A stretch of 64,000 bases of DNA from Saccopteryx bilineata (Eukaryota > Chordata > Mammalia > Chiroptera > Emballonuridae): positions 126,322,522-126,386,521 of the forward strand of contig NC_089490.1 of the NCBI RefSeq assembly GCF_036850765.1, written 5' to 3'. Position numbers and translations under genes: made by a program. The notes beneath the pieces were generated by a model. It was not told where the DNA came from, searched no databases, and saw nothing but the letters and a program-made list of their open reading frames with translations. Shown here one piece after another: positions 23,827 through 36,832 of this stretch. The first letter of the stretch is position 1, and each line of letters begins with the position of its first letter.

Positions 23827-25050
23827 TTTGGCCAAGGCTGGTGGGGGCAGGGGTTGAACCATACACGACCTCCCGGTGAATGTAATGGACACAGTCAAAT
23901 TCTGACCATTCCAAAACTCCTGCCACAAGACTTCTGGTTTGTAATATAAAACAAATATTAACATATTCAAAAGCTGATATAAAGAAATATTTTAAATACT
24001 AGAGTTGTCAGAATTTTAAAACTAGCACAGAAGAGACTTTGGAAATCATTTAGATTTTCATGAATGAGGACTTGATGTGCCTGGAAGTAAACCGTACAGG
24101 TCGAATCAGAGCCACAGGATTTTATATCACTACTTGGCACCCAACAGCTAGGAGAAAACCCTGGGTGACTGTCTCTCTGACAAGTTATAGCTACCTTTGC
24201 AAAGTAAGCACTTCTGAATTTGGCTACTTACAAATTTCAGATTATGGTGAACTGGTGTTTTTTACATTCATCATGTTTGAAATGTAGATCAATAATCTCA
24301 CAGAGTAACATAAACACTATAAAATCTCTCTTGAGACTTACTAATGACAGTAGAACACCTATGCAGAAGGAAACTTAAGAGAGCCAGAATATTTTTTCTA
24401 AAGCAACATGTGTGCTTCACACTGAAATGTTTTCAAATGCTGGAAAAAATGAAAAAGGTGATGTCAGTTAGTGAGATAATATCCATTCATTCAGATACAA
24501 TCTTTGTTCTGACTTAGTGCCTTTCACAACAGCCCTGCCTGGTCTCCTCTCTGGGACACTCCTGACCATATCACAGCATGCCTCTTTGGGTGAGATAAAC
24601 CCTTAAATCATTTGTAAAATTCAAATAGATTCAATGGTACAAGCAGCTCAAGTGTTTAAGTGAGCTCCTGACTTTGGTTTAACCCAGGAACAAGTGCCAC
24701 AAGGACTTGAGTTTGAATCAGATCACAAGATAGGAAGATCCCTTCTACCCGATTTGCCCCAGCAGTAATAGTCACTAACTTTGTAAAAAACTGCTACTCT
24801 AAACAGCAAACTCTGTGACAGGCCACACCTGTCTTGATCTCTTCTGTCCCCCTTTCCAGGAGCTAGCCCAGTGCCTAAGATTTCACTGTTAGTATTTATT
24901 GAAGGAATAAAAGCCAGCCATTGCCTAACCTATAAGGGGAACACCATGCAGAATCAATAATGTATTTGAATATTAACAGGTTTAAGAATACTCTGAATCT
25001 GCAAAGTAGTATTTAAATGTAGCCATATTATTCTAAGTAGCCAAATATTT
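23827..25050. other. Unassigned intron sequence
   Basis: No exon found. About 24000-24110 has a faint resemblance to ancient MIR-like repeats. Confidence 0.45.
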
Positions 25051-25054
25051 TAAA

Positions 25055-25290
25055 TAGAAGTAGAATGACCGAACATTTGTTGAGCAATACCCTGAGCCAG
25101 ACACTGTGTTCACCACTAGGATATATGTGATTTTATTTAATCCATAGAGAAATCCTAGTAAAGAGGGGTATGATCCTCACTTTCAGATAAGAAACAGACT
25201 CAGAGACCTGAGCAGCAGGTCAGAGATACCATCTTCAGATGCTATCATTTCAAAACACCCTGGTCTCTAAATCCCCAGAAAGGCAACTGA
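25055..25290 (-). repeat. MIR, antisense
   Basis: 'ccctgagccagacactgtg', 'agaaatcctagtaaagagg' and 'agataagaaacagactcag' are in reversed MIR order. Diverged. Confidence 0.65.
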
Positions 25291-26529
25291 CTCCACTAGC
25301 CTGACTAATCTCTGAAATACAAATGCTGAGTCATTTTTGTGATATTCAGCAATTGTTTTTCAGGAATTCCCTTAGCTAAAACTAATCCAAAATTCTACAG
25401 AAAGTAGCTTGCCTAGTGACCCCCCCTAACACAAGGGTAGTGTTTCTGTTTAGTTAGCATCTTAACTAATTGCTTATGATACGGTATGGACTATGCCAGT
25501 CTCCTAAAAACCATTAGACATAAGTCATGTGTCTTTATGGTATACAGTTCTCATTCCCACAACTTATATTCTGATGGCATCTGTTACCCTTGGGCAGAAA
25601 GCCAGAATTCCTGAGTAAAATCCATCAGTCCTAACAATGTGGATTTTACTGTTCCAGAAAGCCAACTGAGAATTGAACAAGCTCTTACGGTAACGACTAG
25701 AACTGAATTTCTTTCTTTTTTCTTTCTGGAATTCTTTCTTTTTGGATTTTTCTCTTTCCTGGCACTGAAGGAAAAAAATAATTTTATTATATTTTGAGAA
25801 TCAGAGATGTGCACTTTTATAAGCAAATTACTTAAGACAGGTCACAATTTCTAAGAGGCATCTTATCTATTGAATTAAATCCAAATCATTTTGTTATAAA
25901 CATTTAGGCTTGCAGCATAATTCCACACTAAAACTTCTTTGTTGGGTCACAGGATAGCTACACACCAACCAAAAACATTTCTAGGTTCACTGGCTCATGA
26001 AAAGTTAGATCTGTTTTCTGAGCCCTCCTTTGAAGATTATTTTTCCTCCTTTTGACTCTACTGTTTGAGAAGTGAAATCTGGGTAGTAGACTCTTGACAT
26101 TATTATTATTATTATTATTATTATTTATTGTTGGTATTAAATAACAGAGCTCTGTGTCCTTCTACCAAAGGACAAGCTCTCTGATTTACTTAAATTATAT
26201 AATCTCCCTTGGAGAGCCTCATGCAATCTGTGATTTCAACTATCAAGTATACTCTAGAGACTTATAAATCTTTATGAGCATTCATCAAATCTTTATTAAG
26301 TATTTACTATAGACCAGGCACTGTTCTATGTTCCTGGGATACTCTACTGAATAAAAGACTGAAATCTTAGCTTTGTGTGAATTTATCTTTACCAACTTCT
26401 TGCTGGAATCACAGACCCATGTATTCAGTTTCTTTCTGAACATAGGTATTTGGACACCCAAATTGCACCTGTGCAAACTAAGCCTATCATATCTCCTCAA
26501 GTGACTGCTGTGGAACCCCTAGGATTTAA
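25291..26529. other. Unassigned intron sequence with (ATT)n
   Basis: A short (ATT)n run lies at about 26101-26125. 26282-26345 resembles the reversed 3' end of an L2 ('tattaagtatttactatag'). Nothing else recognised. Confidence 0.5.
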
Positions 26530-27190
26530 GCCCCAGTGCTCAACCTGCAACAACCCTCCAAGGCCAGGGACCTTTTAAACCGCCTTTCCCTTGACTTCAG
26601 GGAATCCTCTACCTGAATCTTTTCAAATGCATCATTTCCTCTCAATCTCCAGAAGCCCTGCATTTCAGCTCTCATCACTGTCCTGGGCAATGAGATCTTT
26701 CTACCCGTTTCTCTCTTGCCCTAGGTGGCCCTTTTGAATCCATTTCTTACACTGCCATGGGACCTGCTTTCTAAAATACACACCTGACCTTGTCTCTTTC
26801 CTTGAATAGCACTGCAAGGCCTCCCTTTGCTTTCAGGGTAAAGAAAAAACTTCCAAGCACACGAGGCCCCTGTGATCTGGCTCCTGACGACCACATTTCC
26901 TCCGGTTCTCCTGCAGAGCCTCACTCTTCCTCTAGACAGGCCCGCTGCTCCATCTGTCTGCTGCCTCCCCATCGCCCTGCCGCCCTCAGGCGTCCAGGCA
27001 TGACCTCAGGAAGCCTCCTTCCCAGGCCATCTGCTCTGTGGCAGGCTCCCCCACTGCACTGAGCCATCTCCATTCCTTTGTTTGAATTCCCTGTCTCCTG
27101 AAGGAAGTTAGACGGTCTGCCGCAACCTTGATTCCCTAGGCAGCCCCGTGCCTGCAGCACAGGAAGCACTCAACTTGTTGGATGAACAAA
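26530..27190 (+). repeat. L2, sense, about 650 bases
   Basis: 'gcactgcaaggcctcccttt', 'gaggcccctgtgatctggc' and the end 'ggaagcactcaacttgttgg' are in L2 order. Open frames on both strands (26721-26972, 26790-27062, 26921-27169) are by-products. Confidence 0.8.
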
Positions 27191-27767
27191 TCTTTAACGG
27201 ATAGACAATGATATTTCAGTCTGCATTTTATAAGTCATTTTATCATACCTTAACTATGGCAGCTTAGAGACTGAGAATTCAAACTCCTTAAAATACTGGA
27301 GAAGCAGGAAGAGTTTTCCTCCTCCCAAAGACTGCCTTCTGGGTTTGGTTTGGGTTTGTGTTCCCTTCCTTTTCTCCAACACTTGATTTACGTATATTTG
27401 ATCTCAGTCACATTTTACCTGACTTTCCTGAGAAGGCACAGCTAACAGTGAAATTATAGACATTGTCCCCCCCGCCCCCAATCCCCAAATCTGTGTTTGG
27501 AACCTAGTCCAAGCACTCACTTACCAGGCACTGTGGATAAATAATGAACTTCACTGTGCCTCAATTTACATAAAATGGATATAATTTAGTTTCATTTCTT
27601 TTTCTCTGCTCACCCTTTCCCCTTAAGATACACACTTTGCCTGGAATGTATTCTTCCCCATCCCTTCTGAAAAAATCCTTTTTTTTTTTAAGGTCCTCTT
27701 AATCTTCTCTGTGCACCTGCCCTTCGTACCTTCAGCCAGCGAGAACTGTCCTGTCATCCGGCTCTAT
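27191..27767. other. Mostly unassigned; possible L2 piece at the right
   Basis: 27600-27767 resembles sense L2 ('tgcctggaatgtattcttcc'). The left 400 bases hold nothing I can name, apart from a C-run near 27468. Confidence 0.45.
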
Positions 27768-28230
27768 TTCTTACTCAACAAATCAATGCAGAGGGCCTAC
27801 TATATACTGGGCATTAATTTAAATGCTGAGAATACTGCAGTGAACAACACAGGTGTATAAATATCCAAGTCAATAGTATAAAAATCCCCTTAGGTCAGAT
27901 TAAATGAGTGCTCCAGAGAGTGAAGGTTAGAAGGCAACTGGAATGGGGTGTCAGGAACGCTGCTACCCGTGGAAAGAACTGGGACAACTACAAATGGATG
28001 GCAGCCACATACCAACCAAAACCCTGACCAGGAAAGAAGTGTGGCATTTTTCCAGAAAAAGAGAAAGGCCAATGTGGTTGATTGGCAGCTGGCTAATGAA
28101 GGGAGGATAAAATGAGATTGGTGAAGCAGGTTGGGGCCAGGATGCATAAGGGGCCTGGAGAAAGAGTTTGGATTATATTCTAAGCATCTCTAAATGGGCA
28201 TAACAGTAACATTTAATAGAGATTTCTCCA
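27768..28230 (-). repeat. L2, antisense
   Basis: It starts with the reversed L2 end ('cagagggcctactatatac') and continues through 'aatgctgagaatactgcagt' to 'ggcctggagaaagagtttgg'. Confidence 0.75.
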
Positions 28231-28789
28231 GCTGCTTGTGTTTGTATGTCTAGTCTATGTCTCACCAGAGTTCTGATTTGTACCATAGTTTCTGATGAAT
28301 ATAGCTGTCCTCTCTATTACTTTATGGTTCTGTGAGGACAGTGACAATGTTTATTCTTATTTCTACCATAGGACTATGCACGTAAATGCTTGTTAAATTA
28401 ATCTGGAGCATCCTGCAGCCTCTGTCTTTCTTGCTTATCGTTGTAATAATTGCAGTTGTAATGCTTTTAATCTTTGTGGAAAGCTTGTTTCTGCCCATCA
28501 GCTCTGGACGAGTGTATCTGTTCCTATTAGAATTCCTCTCAGGCCTTCCTGTAATTTTAGGGTGGTCAGTGGACTTCCTGTCTGCCAGCTAGGTCTGGAC
28601 GGAATGTGGACAGTCCCTCTTCTGGGGGACATAGGGTGTGCTGCTGAGAGTGCTGGGGAACAGTGGCCTGCACTGGTCACAAAGCAACCACTGCTTCTAG
28701 CTTTATACATCAGTGTACAGCATCAAGTAACAACAGGACATGTACTGACCATCTGCAGGTGCCTGGCACATTAAGGATGCAGCAGCTCT
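28231..28789. other. Unassigned intron sequence
   Basis: 28231-28395 may be a weak sense L2 end. The rest is unassigned, with a short hydrophobic plus-strand open frame (28386-28592) that has no support. Confidence 0.4.
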
Positions 28790-28990
28790 TTCTGGTAGCT
28801 GTATAACTTTGGGCAAATTACCAGTCCTTTATAAGCCTCGGTTTTCTCACGTGGAGAATGGGAACAATCATAACAAACTGCCTCATAGGGTTGTCACGAG
28901 GCTTTAAGAGAGATCATGCATGTCAAACACTTAGCATAGCACCTGGAATAGAGTCAGCATTGATCAACTGTCTGGAAATTAGTAGTAGTA
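28790..28990 (+). repeat. MIR, sense
   Basis: 'ctttgggcaaattaccag', 'cctcggttttctcacg', 'tcatagggttgtcacgagg' and 'agcatagcacctggaatag' are a clear MIR. Confidence 0.85.
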
Positions 28991-30995
28991 TTGTTAGTAT
29001 GCATGATTTTATTCAATTTTCACAGTAACTCTGTAAGGAAAGTCTGAATATATCCAGGGTCAATATAAGGCACATATGTATAGATATGACTGTACCAGGT
29101 AGTTACTAAACCTTTGCAATATTTCCTAGTTGCCAAATTAGCCACTGACCCAATCCCTCCCAATTCTCCCCTCCCCCCATGACCCTGCAGCCTCCTTGGC
29201 TTGGGTTCTTTCCCTGGGACCCCTGCCTCCCCCTTCTCCCTATGTCCCAACAACAACAGACACAGGGCCTATCACAGCAGGAGGCCTTCGGGATCCAGGC
29301 ACAGTTCACATGGTTCTATCCTGAGTGCTGACTGGCTGTTTAACTTATTTTATCCACAGGCAAGGTTAGAATCATCTTGTAGGCGAAAACTCTGAAAAAG
29401 TCAAACACCAGAATCTAATGCCCAGGTTTACTCCTTTACACTGAGCTTCTTAGACGCCAGTTAGAAAAAGTAACAAAATCCACCTTTTGCTTCTTGAGCT
29501 TTGAGAACTATAACCAGGACACCAGAAAATTGAGTTTCTGATGAACTCAAGAAGTGGCTGAGGATAGCTCCGATTCAATGCTCAGCTCCCCGCCATTGTC
29601 CTTATTCCCCGTCCCACTTCCATCTACGAATTTCATGAGGACACTATTGGCTCAAATACTACTCTTCCTTCCAGCACTGCGGTCTGACAACTTGAGCACT
29701 GGAACGGTCTTTGAGATGAAGGTCTTGGTGTACACCGTTTCATCTCTACTTTACAAACTAGGAAGAGGATTAGAAAGATGTTAACATGTACGCAAAACTG
29801 CGAACTCATATAGCTGACATATGAATACTAACTAGAAAATTAGAATGATGTAAAGGATAGATTCCACGACGACAATGAAATCCAGAGCTGGGAACTGAAA
29901 AAGAGCCCTTTTAAATTGAAGACACATGTCTGGACTGAAAACATGGAAAGCGAAGGTGGTGGCTCGCTGAATGTATACATTTACTTCTTAATTGTGCATT
30001 CCGAGCTACAGAGACCCCCTTGGCTTGCCCCGAAATGTGAACATTTTAAAAAAGTGTCTTATTAAGGTCTAAAGTCTTTCAAATAGGTTTTAAAGATGGA
30101 ACTGTTACATAATTGGCTCAATTAGATCCAATTACACAATTAGTGTAAATTAGAAATAATAGAATCAGAACGTATAATTTCACAATGATGACACATAAGA
30201 AGAATGCAGAAATTGAGTTGGCAAATGGTACTCATGCAGGAGGGGTGCCTATAAATCTTAGAAGACTTGATTTTTTCATGATCCCAAACATTCCCTTCCT
30301 CCAACAGTAACTGCTCAGAAATATGGTTTAATGAAGCAAGGCTGATTTTGAGTTCTAGACGCAGATACCATCTGGAAACTTGTTAGTTCTTTTCCTTCCT
30401 TGCATAAAGTAATGGGTGACTCAATTTCTTTTCCGTCTCATTAAAAGGACAATCCCTCTCTGAGGTCTTAATAAATTACTACAAGGAAGAATTCATGCTT
30501 AAGGGTGAATGACGCTAACAGAGCCACCAATGCACGTGTCCCGTTGCTAGGACAGCTTCAGGCACACTCCTAAGGTCTGCATGAGTGCAGGAAGAGCTGG
30601 GCTTCAGAAATGCCGTGGGAGACACGACAGGGGGATTAAAACGCTTTGCCTCTCAAATCCGATTTTTAATATAGCGTTCATTATACTGGGTTCAGGTGGC
30701 ATAACCTTTTCTGCTATATCTTTATATTCTGCTTTAAAAAAGGGGGCAAAGATTACATCTGACTCGTGAGAAATTCATGTTTCAAATTCTTGTAGTTATA
30801 TTGGTATATCTTTCTGTAAATTATGTCCAACTACCAGAGGGCCAAGAAGCTATTCATTTGTTAATTCACTCATTATTTTATTTACTCATTCAATAAGCAT
30901 TTTGAACCTCCTGAAGGAAAGGACTACTTCTTATTTATCTACCGTATCAAACCCATAACACAGCTGTTAGCATCTGGGAGAGACTTGGTGATTAT
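28991..30995. other. Unassigned intron sequence
   Basis: 2 kb with no exon or nameable repeat. Confidence 0.5.
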
Positions 30996-31003
30996 CGAAT
31001 TGC

Positions 31004-31338
31004 CTTTTTTTTTTTTTTTTTTTTTTTTATACAGTGACAGAGAAAGGGATATATAGGGACAGACAAACAGGAACGGAGAGAGATGAGAAACATCAATCAT
31101 TAGTTTTTTGTTGGGATACCTTAGTTGTTCATTGATTGCTTTCTCATATGTGCCTTGACCATGGGGCTGCAGCAGACCAAGTAACCCCTTGCTCGAGCCA
31201 GCGACCTTGGATCCAAGCTGGTGAGCTTTGCTCAAACCAGATGAGGCCGCGCTCAAGCTGGCGGCCTCAGGGTCTCAAACCTGGGTCCTCTGCATCCCAG
31301 TCCGACGCTCTATCCATTGCGCCACCGCCCAGTCAGGC
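31004..31338 (-). mobile_element. Ves-like SINE, antisense, long homopolymer tail
   Basis: A run of 20-plus T's is the reversed A-tail. The body motif 'gttcattgattgctttctc' follows, and the reversed head ends in 'gcccagtcaggc'. cgaattgc flanks it (30996-31003 and 31339-31346). The uninterrupted tail suggests a fairly recent insertion. Confidence 0.94.
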
Positions 31339-31346
31339 CGAATTGC

Positions 31347-33419
31347 TTTTAATACATATTACAGCTATCAACCTGCCCTGGTATTACACAGAACGAAGAG
31401 CTACTCTATTCCTCGCTGTGGCCTTAGGGACTTACAATTATTTTCTTGTGTCAAGACAGATAATTTTCATGTTAACAAAAATGTAAGTTATATTGTCCTA
31501 GCTGACAACTGAGACATTATCAGGAAATGGCATTAGTCAGGAGTCAAATAAGTAGAAAAAGCTGAAAGTGTCATGCACTAAAATAAGGACATGAGCCCCC
31601 CAAAGCCATGGTCATGGGAAGGGTTGCCAGCCAAGGTCTTGGTTACAGGCCAGTACCACCTGGACACTCGGACACTGCGGGGAGGCAGCAGTTCTCTGAA
31701 CATGCGTGGTGTCTCTCTGCCAGGCACCTGGGTTTTGATTACACTTATTGTCAAATTAACTAATAAATAGACCCGAAGGCCCTTAACATATCTCTGCCAA
31801 TGAACACTGAAAATCTGAAAGTCTACCCCAAGTGTTAAAAGCAACATCTAAAAGCTCTGGGCATTTTTTCTAACGATCTCAATTTTGTTTGTTCCTCCTC
31901 GGTCATCATCCTTTGGGTAATGAGAGAAGCAGAATGGCCTACTGATGCTCAGAGGCCATTCTGAGTACAGGCTGCAGGACTTATCCCTCACACCCTTTCC
32001 TCTAGTTTATTCATTTATTTTTTATTCCCTGTCATTATTTTAATTTCCTGCACAGTCCTTCCTTTTCCCTTCTCATGTTCTGTTCCCAAGAAAGACTTGC
32101 CCAAAATATCAGTTCTCTTATCAAAACTGAGGGTTTGCTTGCAAGAAGAAAATACATTCCCCTAAATACCTCGATGTACTCACATCTCCCCTAACCATAT
32201 TTCAGAGATGCTTTGTGTTCATTCAGATAGTCAGACAGTGGATAAACAGTTTGGTTTTAAGTTTGAAGGCAGGGATGAGGAAGTTTTAAGTTTCTATTAA
32301 TATTTCAGAATCTTGACTCTGTCACTGGATGGATTTTGAGACACAAATACATCTTCTTAGGGTCTAATATCTAGAAGCAATATATTAATTTATTGACAAT
32401 GTATGTTTTAATGCATATTAATATAAATCTTCCTTATTGACATAGTAATGAAGTATAAACACTGGAAGTGAAAAAAATACACAGAAGGGGGAAATATCCC
32501 CCAAATTTGTTATATTCTTGGCTTTTTCCCATTTCACCAAAAGCCAAGAGGCATTTCTCAAGGGTTCCAAGGTACAAATCAGATTTACTTAAAGAGTATA
32601 GTAGAATTCAGATGAGTTATTTTGGGAACAAATATAACAAACTTCCTCATTTTCTTTTGCATGAATCCCTGAATATAAAAGCTATATCAATTATAGAGAA
32701 TTACAGCTTCTTTCAAAGCCCTATTAATAAACAAGCACTTAAATCAATTTGCCAAATGAACCTGGTTTTAAGGAGCACAAATAAATGTGGTAGGAAATGT
32801 CTGCAAGGTTTCCTACCAAAGTGTTAAAAGTAGTTACCTTAAGGCTGGACAGAGAAAACAATAGTCTTTAAGTGGAGCTGTAGCTGTGCTTCAACTTGCT
32901 ATGTGCTCTAACAAGTCTTCACTCTCTTTCTAGGAGGATCAGGATTACAAGCCCATAATTTCTATAGAGCTGGGAGTAACAGATTTTCTGAACTGGGTTC
33001 ATCAGCTATAGATTTTTATAAATTTTTCAGAAAGATTATTTCAGTAAATGAACAATCTCCTCTATGAGCAGCTTTTTGTTTCCATCAGTCCTAAGCTTTA
33101 ACATCACTCTTCCTCCTCCTGACCATTCATATGCAGGCAGAGTGACTGTTCCCTTGGAAGAGAACTGCTTGGATGAGAATGAGACATTTCGTGTTGGAAT
33201 AAGCTCGTGAACTCTTATCCCTCCTGTCATGACTCTGGAGAGAGTTCTGACAGAATAGGATGGACGGAAACACAGGTAAGCATATGGATACTTAAAAATG
33301 CAAGTACAGGTGCCTGGCACAATGCTGGTCTTAATATTAAGGCCAAAAATAGGGCTATCGTTTCACGGCAGTCTTCTCTTAGGGTAGAAGTCACCTGGTG
33401 AGTTCCTCATTACAGTTTC
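31347..33419. other. Unassigned intron sequence
   Basis: 2 kb with no exon or nameable repeat. A 119-codon plus-strand open frame at 32468-32827 has no recognisable domain. Confidence 0.5.
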
Positions 33420-34167
33420 TAAAAACTGCGACCTGTCCCTTCTTTGTGGCCTCTTTGTAGTGATCTCTGACACTGAACTCTGACACTGACATGCTCATCT
33501 CTTAGCGTTCGACATACTCTACTTTCTGGTTCTCCTGCTCTTTCTATTGTCTTCTTTTCTACTTATTTTACTTGTCTTTCTTCTTTTTCCTAAGTGGGAG
33601 ATTCCCCAGGTTCTGTCTCTGGCTTTCTCTTCTCTCTTTATAGTTATCCCTTCTTCCAACTCTCTCCAATCTGACGGCTTCCACTGTCATTCCCTGTGGA
33701 CAGTCACAGTGAAAACTGTCAATTACTGAGGACCTTCACTGTGCTGGACACTTTTACATTTCATCTCACCGATTGCATAACAATTTTCTGCCTTTTAATG
33801 AAGAGGCAGAGTCTTAGATAGGTTCAAAGACTCCCCCAAAATAGCCCACACCACACAATCAATCAGTGATGGGATCAAAGTTTGATCCCACCAGCTCTTT
33901 CTGGCTCTAAGGTGCGTGCTGTTGTCACAACACTGCCCCTCCTAATCCATGACTTGGTCTCTAGTTTCATGTCAAAATCAACAACTCCTCTTTTCTCACC
34001 CACTTCTGCTCCCAACAAAGAGACATTCTGAAACCCAGATACCACTTTTCTTCCAAGGGCTAGGCTCACAATGTCAAGTGTCTCTGTCACCTTGCAGTCT
34101 TCTACATCCCCTGTTTCTCCTTGTCCCTTTTAGACCACACTGTTCCCTTAGTTAAAACCTTCAGTGG

Positions 34168-34556
34168 TGACCCTGGCCGGTTGGCTCAGTGGTAGAGCGT
34201 CGGCCTGGCGTGCAGGAGTCCCGGGTTCGATTTCCGGCCAGGGCATACAGGAGAAGCGCCCATCTGCTTCTCCACCCCTCTCCCTCTCCTTCCTCTCTGT
34301 CTCTCTCTTCCCCTCCCATAGCCAAGGCTCCACTGGAGCAGAGTTTGCCCGGGTGCTGAGGATGGCTCTGTGGCCTCTGCCTCAGGCACTAGAATGGCTC
34401 TGATTGCGGCAGAGCGATGCCCCAAGATGGGCAGAACATCGCCCCCTGGTGGTCATGCTGGGTGGATCCCGGTCGGGCGCATGCAGGAGTCTGTCTGACT
34501 GCCTCCCCGTTTCCAGCTTCGGAAAAATACAAACCCCCCTCCCAAAAAAAACCAAA
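34168..34556 (+). mobile_element. Ves-like SINE, long type, sense, nested in L2
   Basis: The head is 'gaccctggccggttggct', with an intact B box 'gggttcgatttcc' and a full body. The tail is disturbed (C and A runs). The 14-base duplication aaaaccttcagtgg flanks it exactly (34154-34167 and 34557-34570), inside an L2. Confidence 0.96.
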
Positions 34557-34778
34557 AAAACCTTCAGTGGCTTCCCACTGCTGATGAAATAATGTCCAAA
34601 TAACTATATGTATTACTCAAACGTCGGATCTACTTTTCCTGTCAGATCTCTCAGAGCTCCCAGGTGGACCATGTGCTAGTGAAACCGGGCAGAGAGCCCC
34701 AAAGCACTTCAGTGTACCACACTTATGCCTTTGTTTAGGCTGCCCCTTTTACAGGAACTCACTCTTAATTTCTTTTAT

Positions 34779-35030
34779 TATTATTTTTTTAGTTTTATTT
34801 AGGAAATTAAATTTAAGGGGTCACATTGATCGGTAAGAGTACACAGGTTTCAGGTAAACATTTCTATAGCATTTGAACTGTTGATTATGTTGGGTACTCA
34901 CCACCCAAAGTCAAATCATTTTCCATCACCTTATATTTGTCCCTCTATACTCCCCTCCCCCAGAACCTCCTCCCCTTGGTAACCACTTCATTTTTATCTA
35001 TGTCCATGAGCCTCAATTTTATCTCTTAAT
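34779..35030 (-). mobile_element. L1 3'-untranslated fragment, antisense
   Basis: 'aaggggtcacattgatcgg', 'acaggtttcaggtaaaca', 'gtactcaccacccaaagtc' and 'cttggtaaccacttca' follow, in order, the reversed 3'-untranslated region of L1 elements common in laurasiatherian mammals. It is inserted in an L2. Confidence 0.8.
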
Positions 35031-35260
35031 CCAGCAAACACCACTAATCTGTGCAAAGCCTACCCTTTCTGATGTATTGCCCCCTGAAAAACACAGACCA
35101 ATTCCCATGCATCACGGCCCTGTTAGATATCACTCTACATCTTTAAGCCAACACGTATTACATATTTTCATTTGTTCTACTCCTGGGGAACTTAGCCTGT
35201 TCTACTTTGGGTTTGTTATTCCCCTCTCCATCTTACTCCAAACACCTGGGCAGAGAAAGA

Positions 35261-36832
35261 CTGTGTGAGACTCTAGTGTATTCCCTGCAATCTTTAATTC
35301 TAGGGACATGTGGATGCCCAGTAAACACAGAGTGGGGAAAAAGGAGGTTACAGTTGCTTGTGTGAAAAAAGACATGCAGACTGATTATAACAGTAGCTTT
35401 ATTAACTCAAAGAATACAATGGCACAGTTTTAGGTATAATCTAGTAAGTGCCACTGTGACATTCTTTTGAGTTATATATTAGTTAAATTTACTCAAACTT
35501 TGATAGTATAGCAATATGGGGTCATCACACTTTAAATGTAATGATTTACATGTTTTTTTATTCCCCAGCAAGCAGAAACAAAATGTTTCACACAAATGGT
35601 CCCTGAGTATCTCAAAATCAAGACGGTATAAACTAATGAGTATAAATGCAAATCCTCAAAATCATTACATTTCCCCCTAATTTAGATCGGAGAGCAGAAA
35701 GGGAGATATGGAGAAAATAAAATTAGGTTCTGTCTACTATCATAGGAAGAATGCAGAGAAAAGTTATGATAGGATGCAAGTCAATGAAAAAAACTCATAA
35801 AAATGTTGAACTATAAAAATATAATGTACATTAGGTCTGTTGTGACATAAGTATTTCCAGATAAGCTAAACGACTACAGTATTAACTTGTGCTTATTCAT
35901 ATGTCAGCTTCTGAAAACGTCCTTTAGTTGTGCCCTCTACTGCAGTTTCTTTCCACCTAAATGAACCATAGATGGCAGAGGGAAGGCTAGAGGGCCATTG
36001 TTACCTGGCTCTCCTGCCACGGGCAGTGCCGACTAAACATTATCCTTGGGACCGAGCAGCACAGAGTCACGACTCTTCCAAGGCCTCGTTCTCAAACAGT
36101 TAATGCAGTTTGTAGGATGATTTTTTTGGAAAAAATTCAATATACAGGTAGGTTTATTATAAGAACACAAGAATTTATATCAGATGTGATGACACTCACT
36201 AAATGTGCATCACGGGGATGTTGAAGTTGTTGTAACTCTGACTTCTCTTTAAGCCAGTTGGTTTTAATCTTTTACGAAACGGAAGAAGCTGGATTGCAGA
36301 CAACCACACCCTCTGTGCAAGGTGACTAATCTGGATGAGGAGCATAAGCAGCTCGATGCAGCAGGATCTCCGCAAACGCCCCAACGCTGACGAACCCACG
36401 CATAGCGTTTGCGGCCAGAGAGCCAGTGGTTTCCCACAGAAACTGGACTTCCTTAAACTCTTGATAGCTGAAATTCAAGACACTTCCTAAGGTATGAATC
36501 TTCTGTTCATATCAGCCAATGGGAAAGCTCCAGATTTGGGGAATTGAGCCGTTAGCAATGACAAGAGGCACGAGGCCAGAAGATGACAGGCACAACAGAT
36601 GGTGCTATTCACTGCGCAGAGAACTCTTCAGGAAATATCTGTGCACCTGAGACTTAGATTTGGTTTGTGTGACTAAGAAGTGAACTGGGAACCGATGACT
36701 TAGCCAGTATAGCGGTACCTCAGCGACTGACAGTCCTATTTAAAAGTTCACAGAATGGGAGAAGGGTAGGGTAGGGCAGAGAAAGCATACAAAATCCAGT
36801 ATCATCATGGGCCACATCCTCTGCTCACTCAC
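35261..36832 (-). other. ITPR2: Start of the last visible intron; unassigned
   Basis: This is the intron directly 3' of the exon at 36833-36993, starting with GTGAGT. The first 93 bases (36740-36832) stay open in frame for 30 codons before a stop. A GC-richer patch at 35985-36450 has a 66-codon minus-strand frame that matches nothing I know. No repeat was identified. Confidence 0.5.

Larger units (their letters stand above)
33420..35260 (+). repeat. Composite L2 region, sense, with nested SINE, L1 and MIR
   Basis: L2 landmarks bracket the younger insertions. 'tagttaaaaccttcagtgg' continues after the SINE as 'cttcccactgctgatgaaat', which is one uninterrupted L2 motif. The L2 again breaks at the L1 near 34779 and resumes beyond 35030. 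An antisense MIR ('gaagaggcagagtcttagatagg') lies at about 33725-33905. The part left of 33725 is less certain. Confidence 0.7.

Noticed and set aside
32468..32827. 119-codon plus-strand frame
   Set aside because: No recognisable domain and composition like the surrounding intron.
36199..36399. 66-codon minus-strand frame as the last exon of ITPR2
   Set aside because: It lacks the acidic and Gln-rich coiled-coil pattern expected, shows no match to the family end and has no convincing acceptor.
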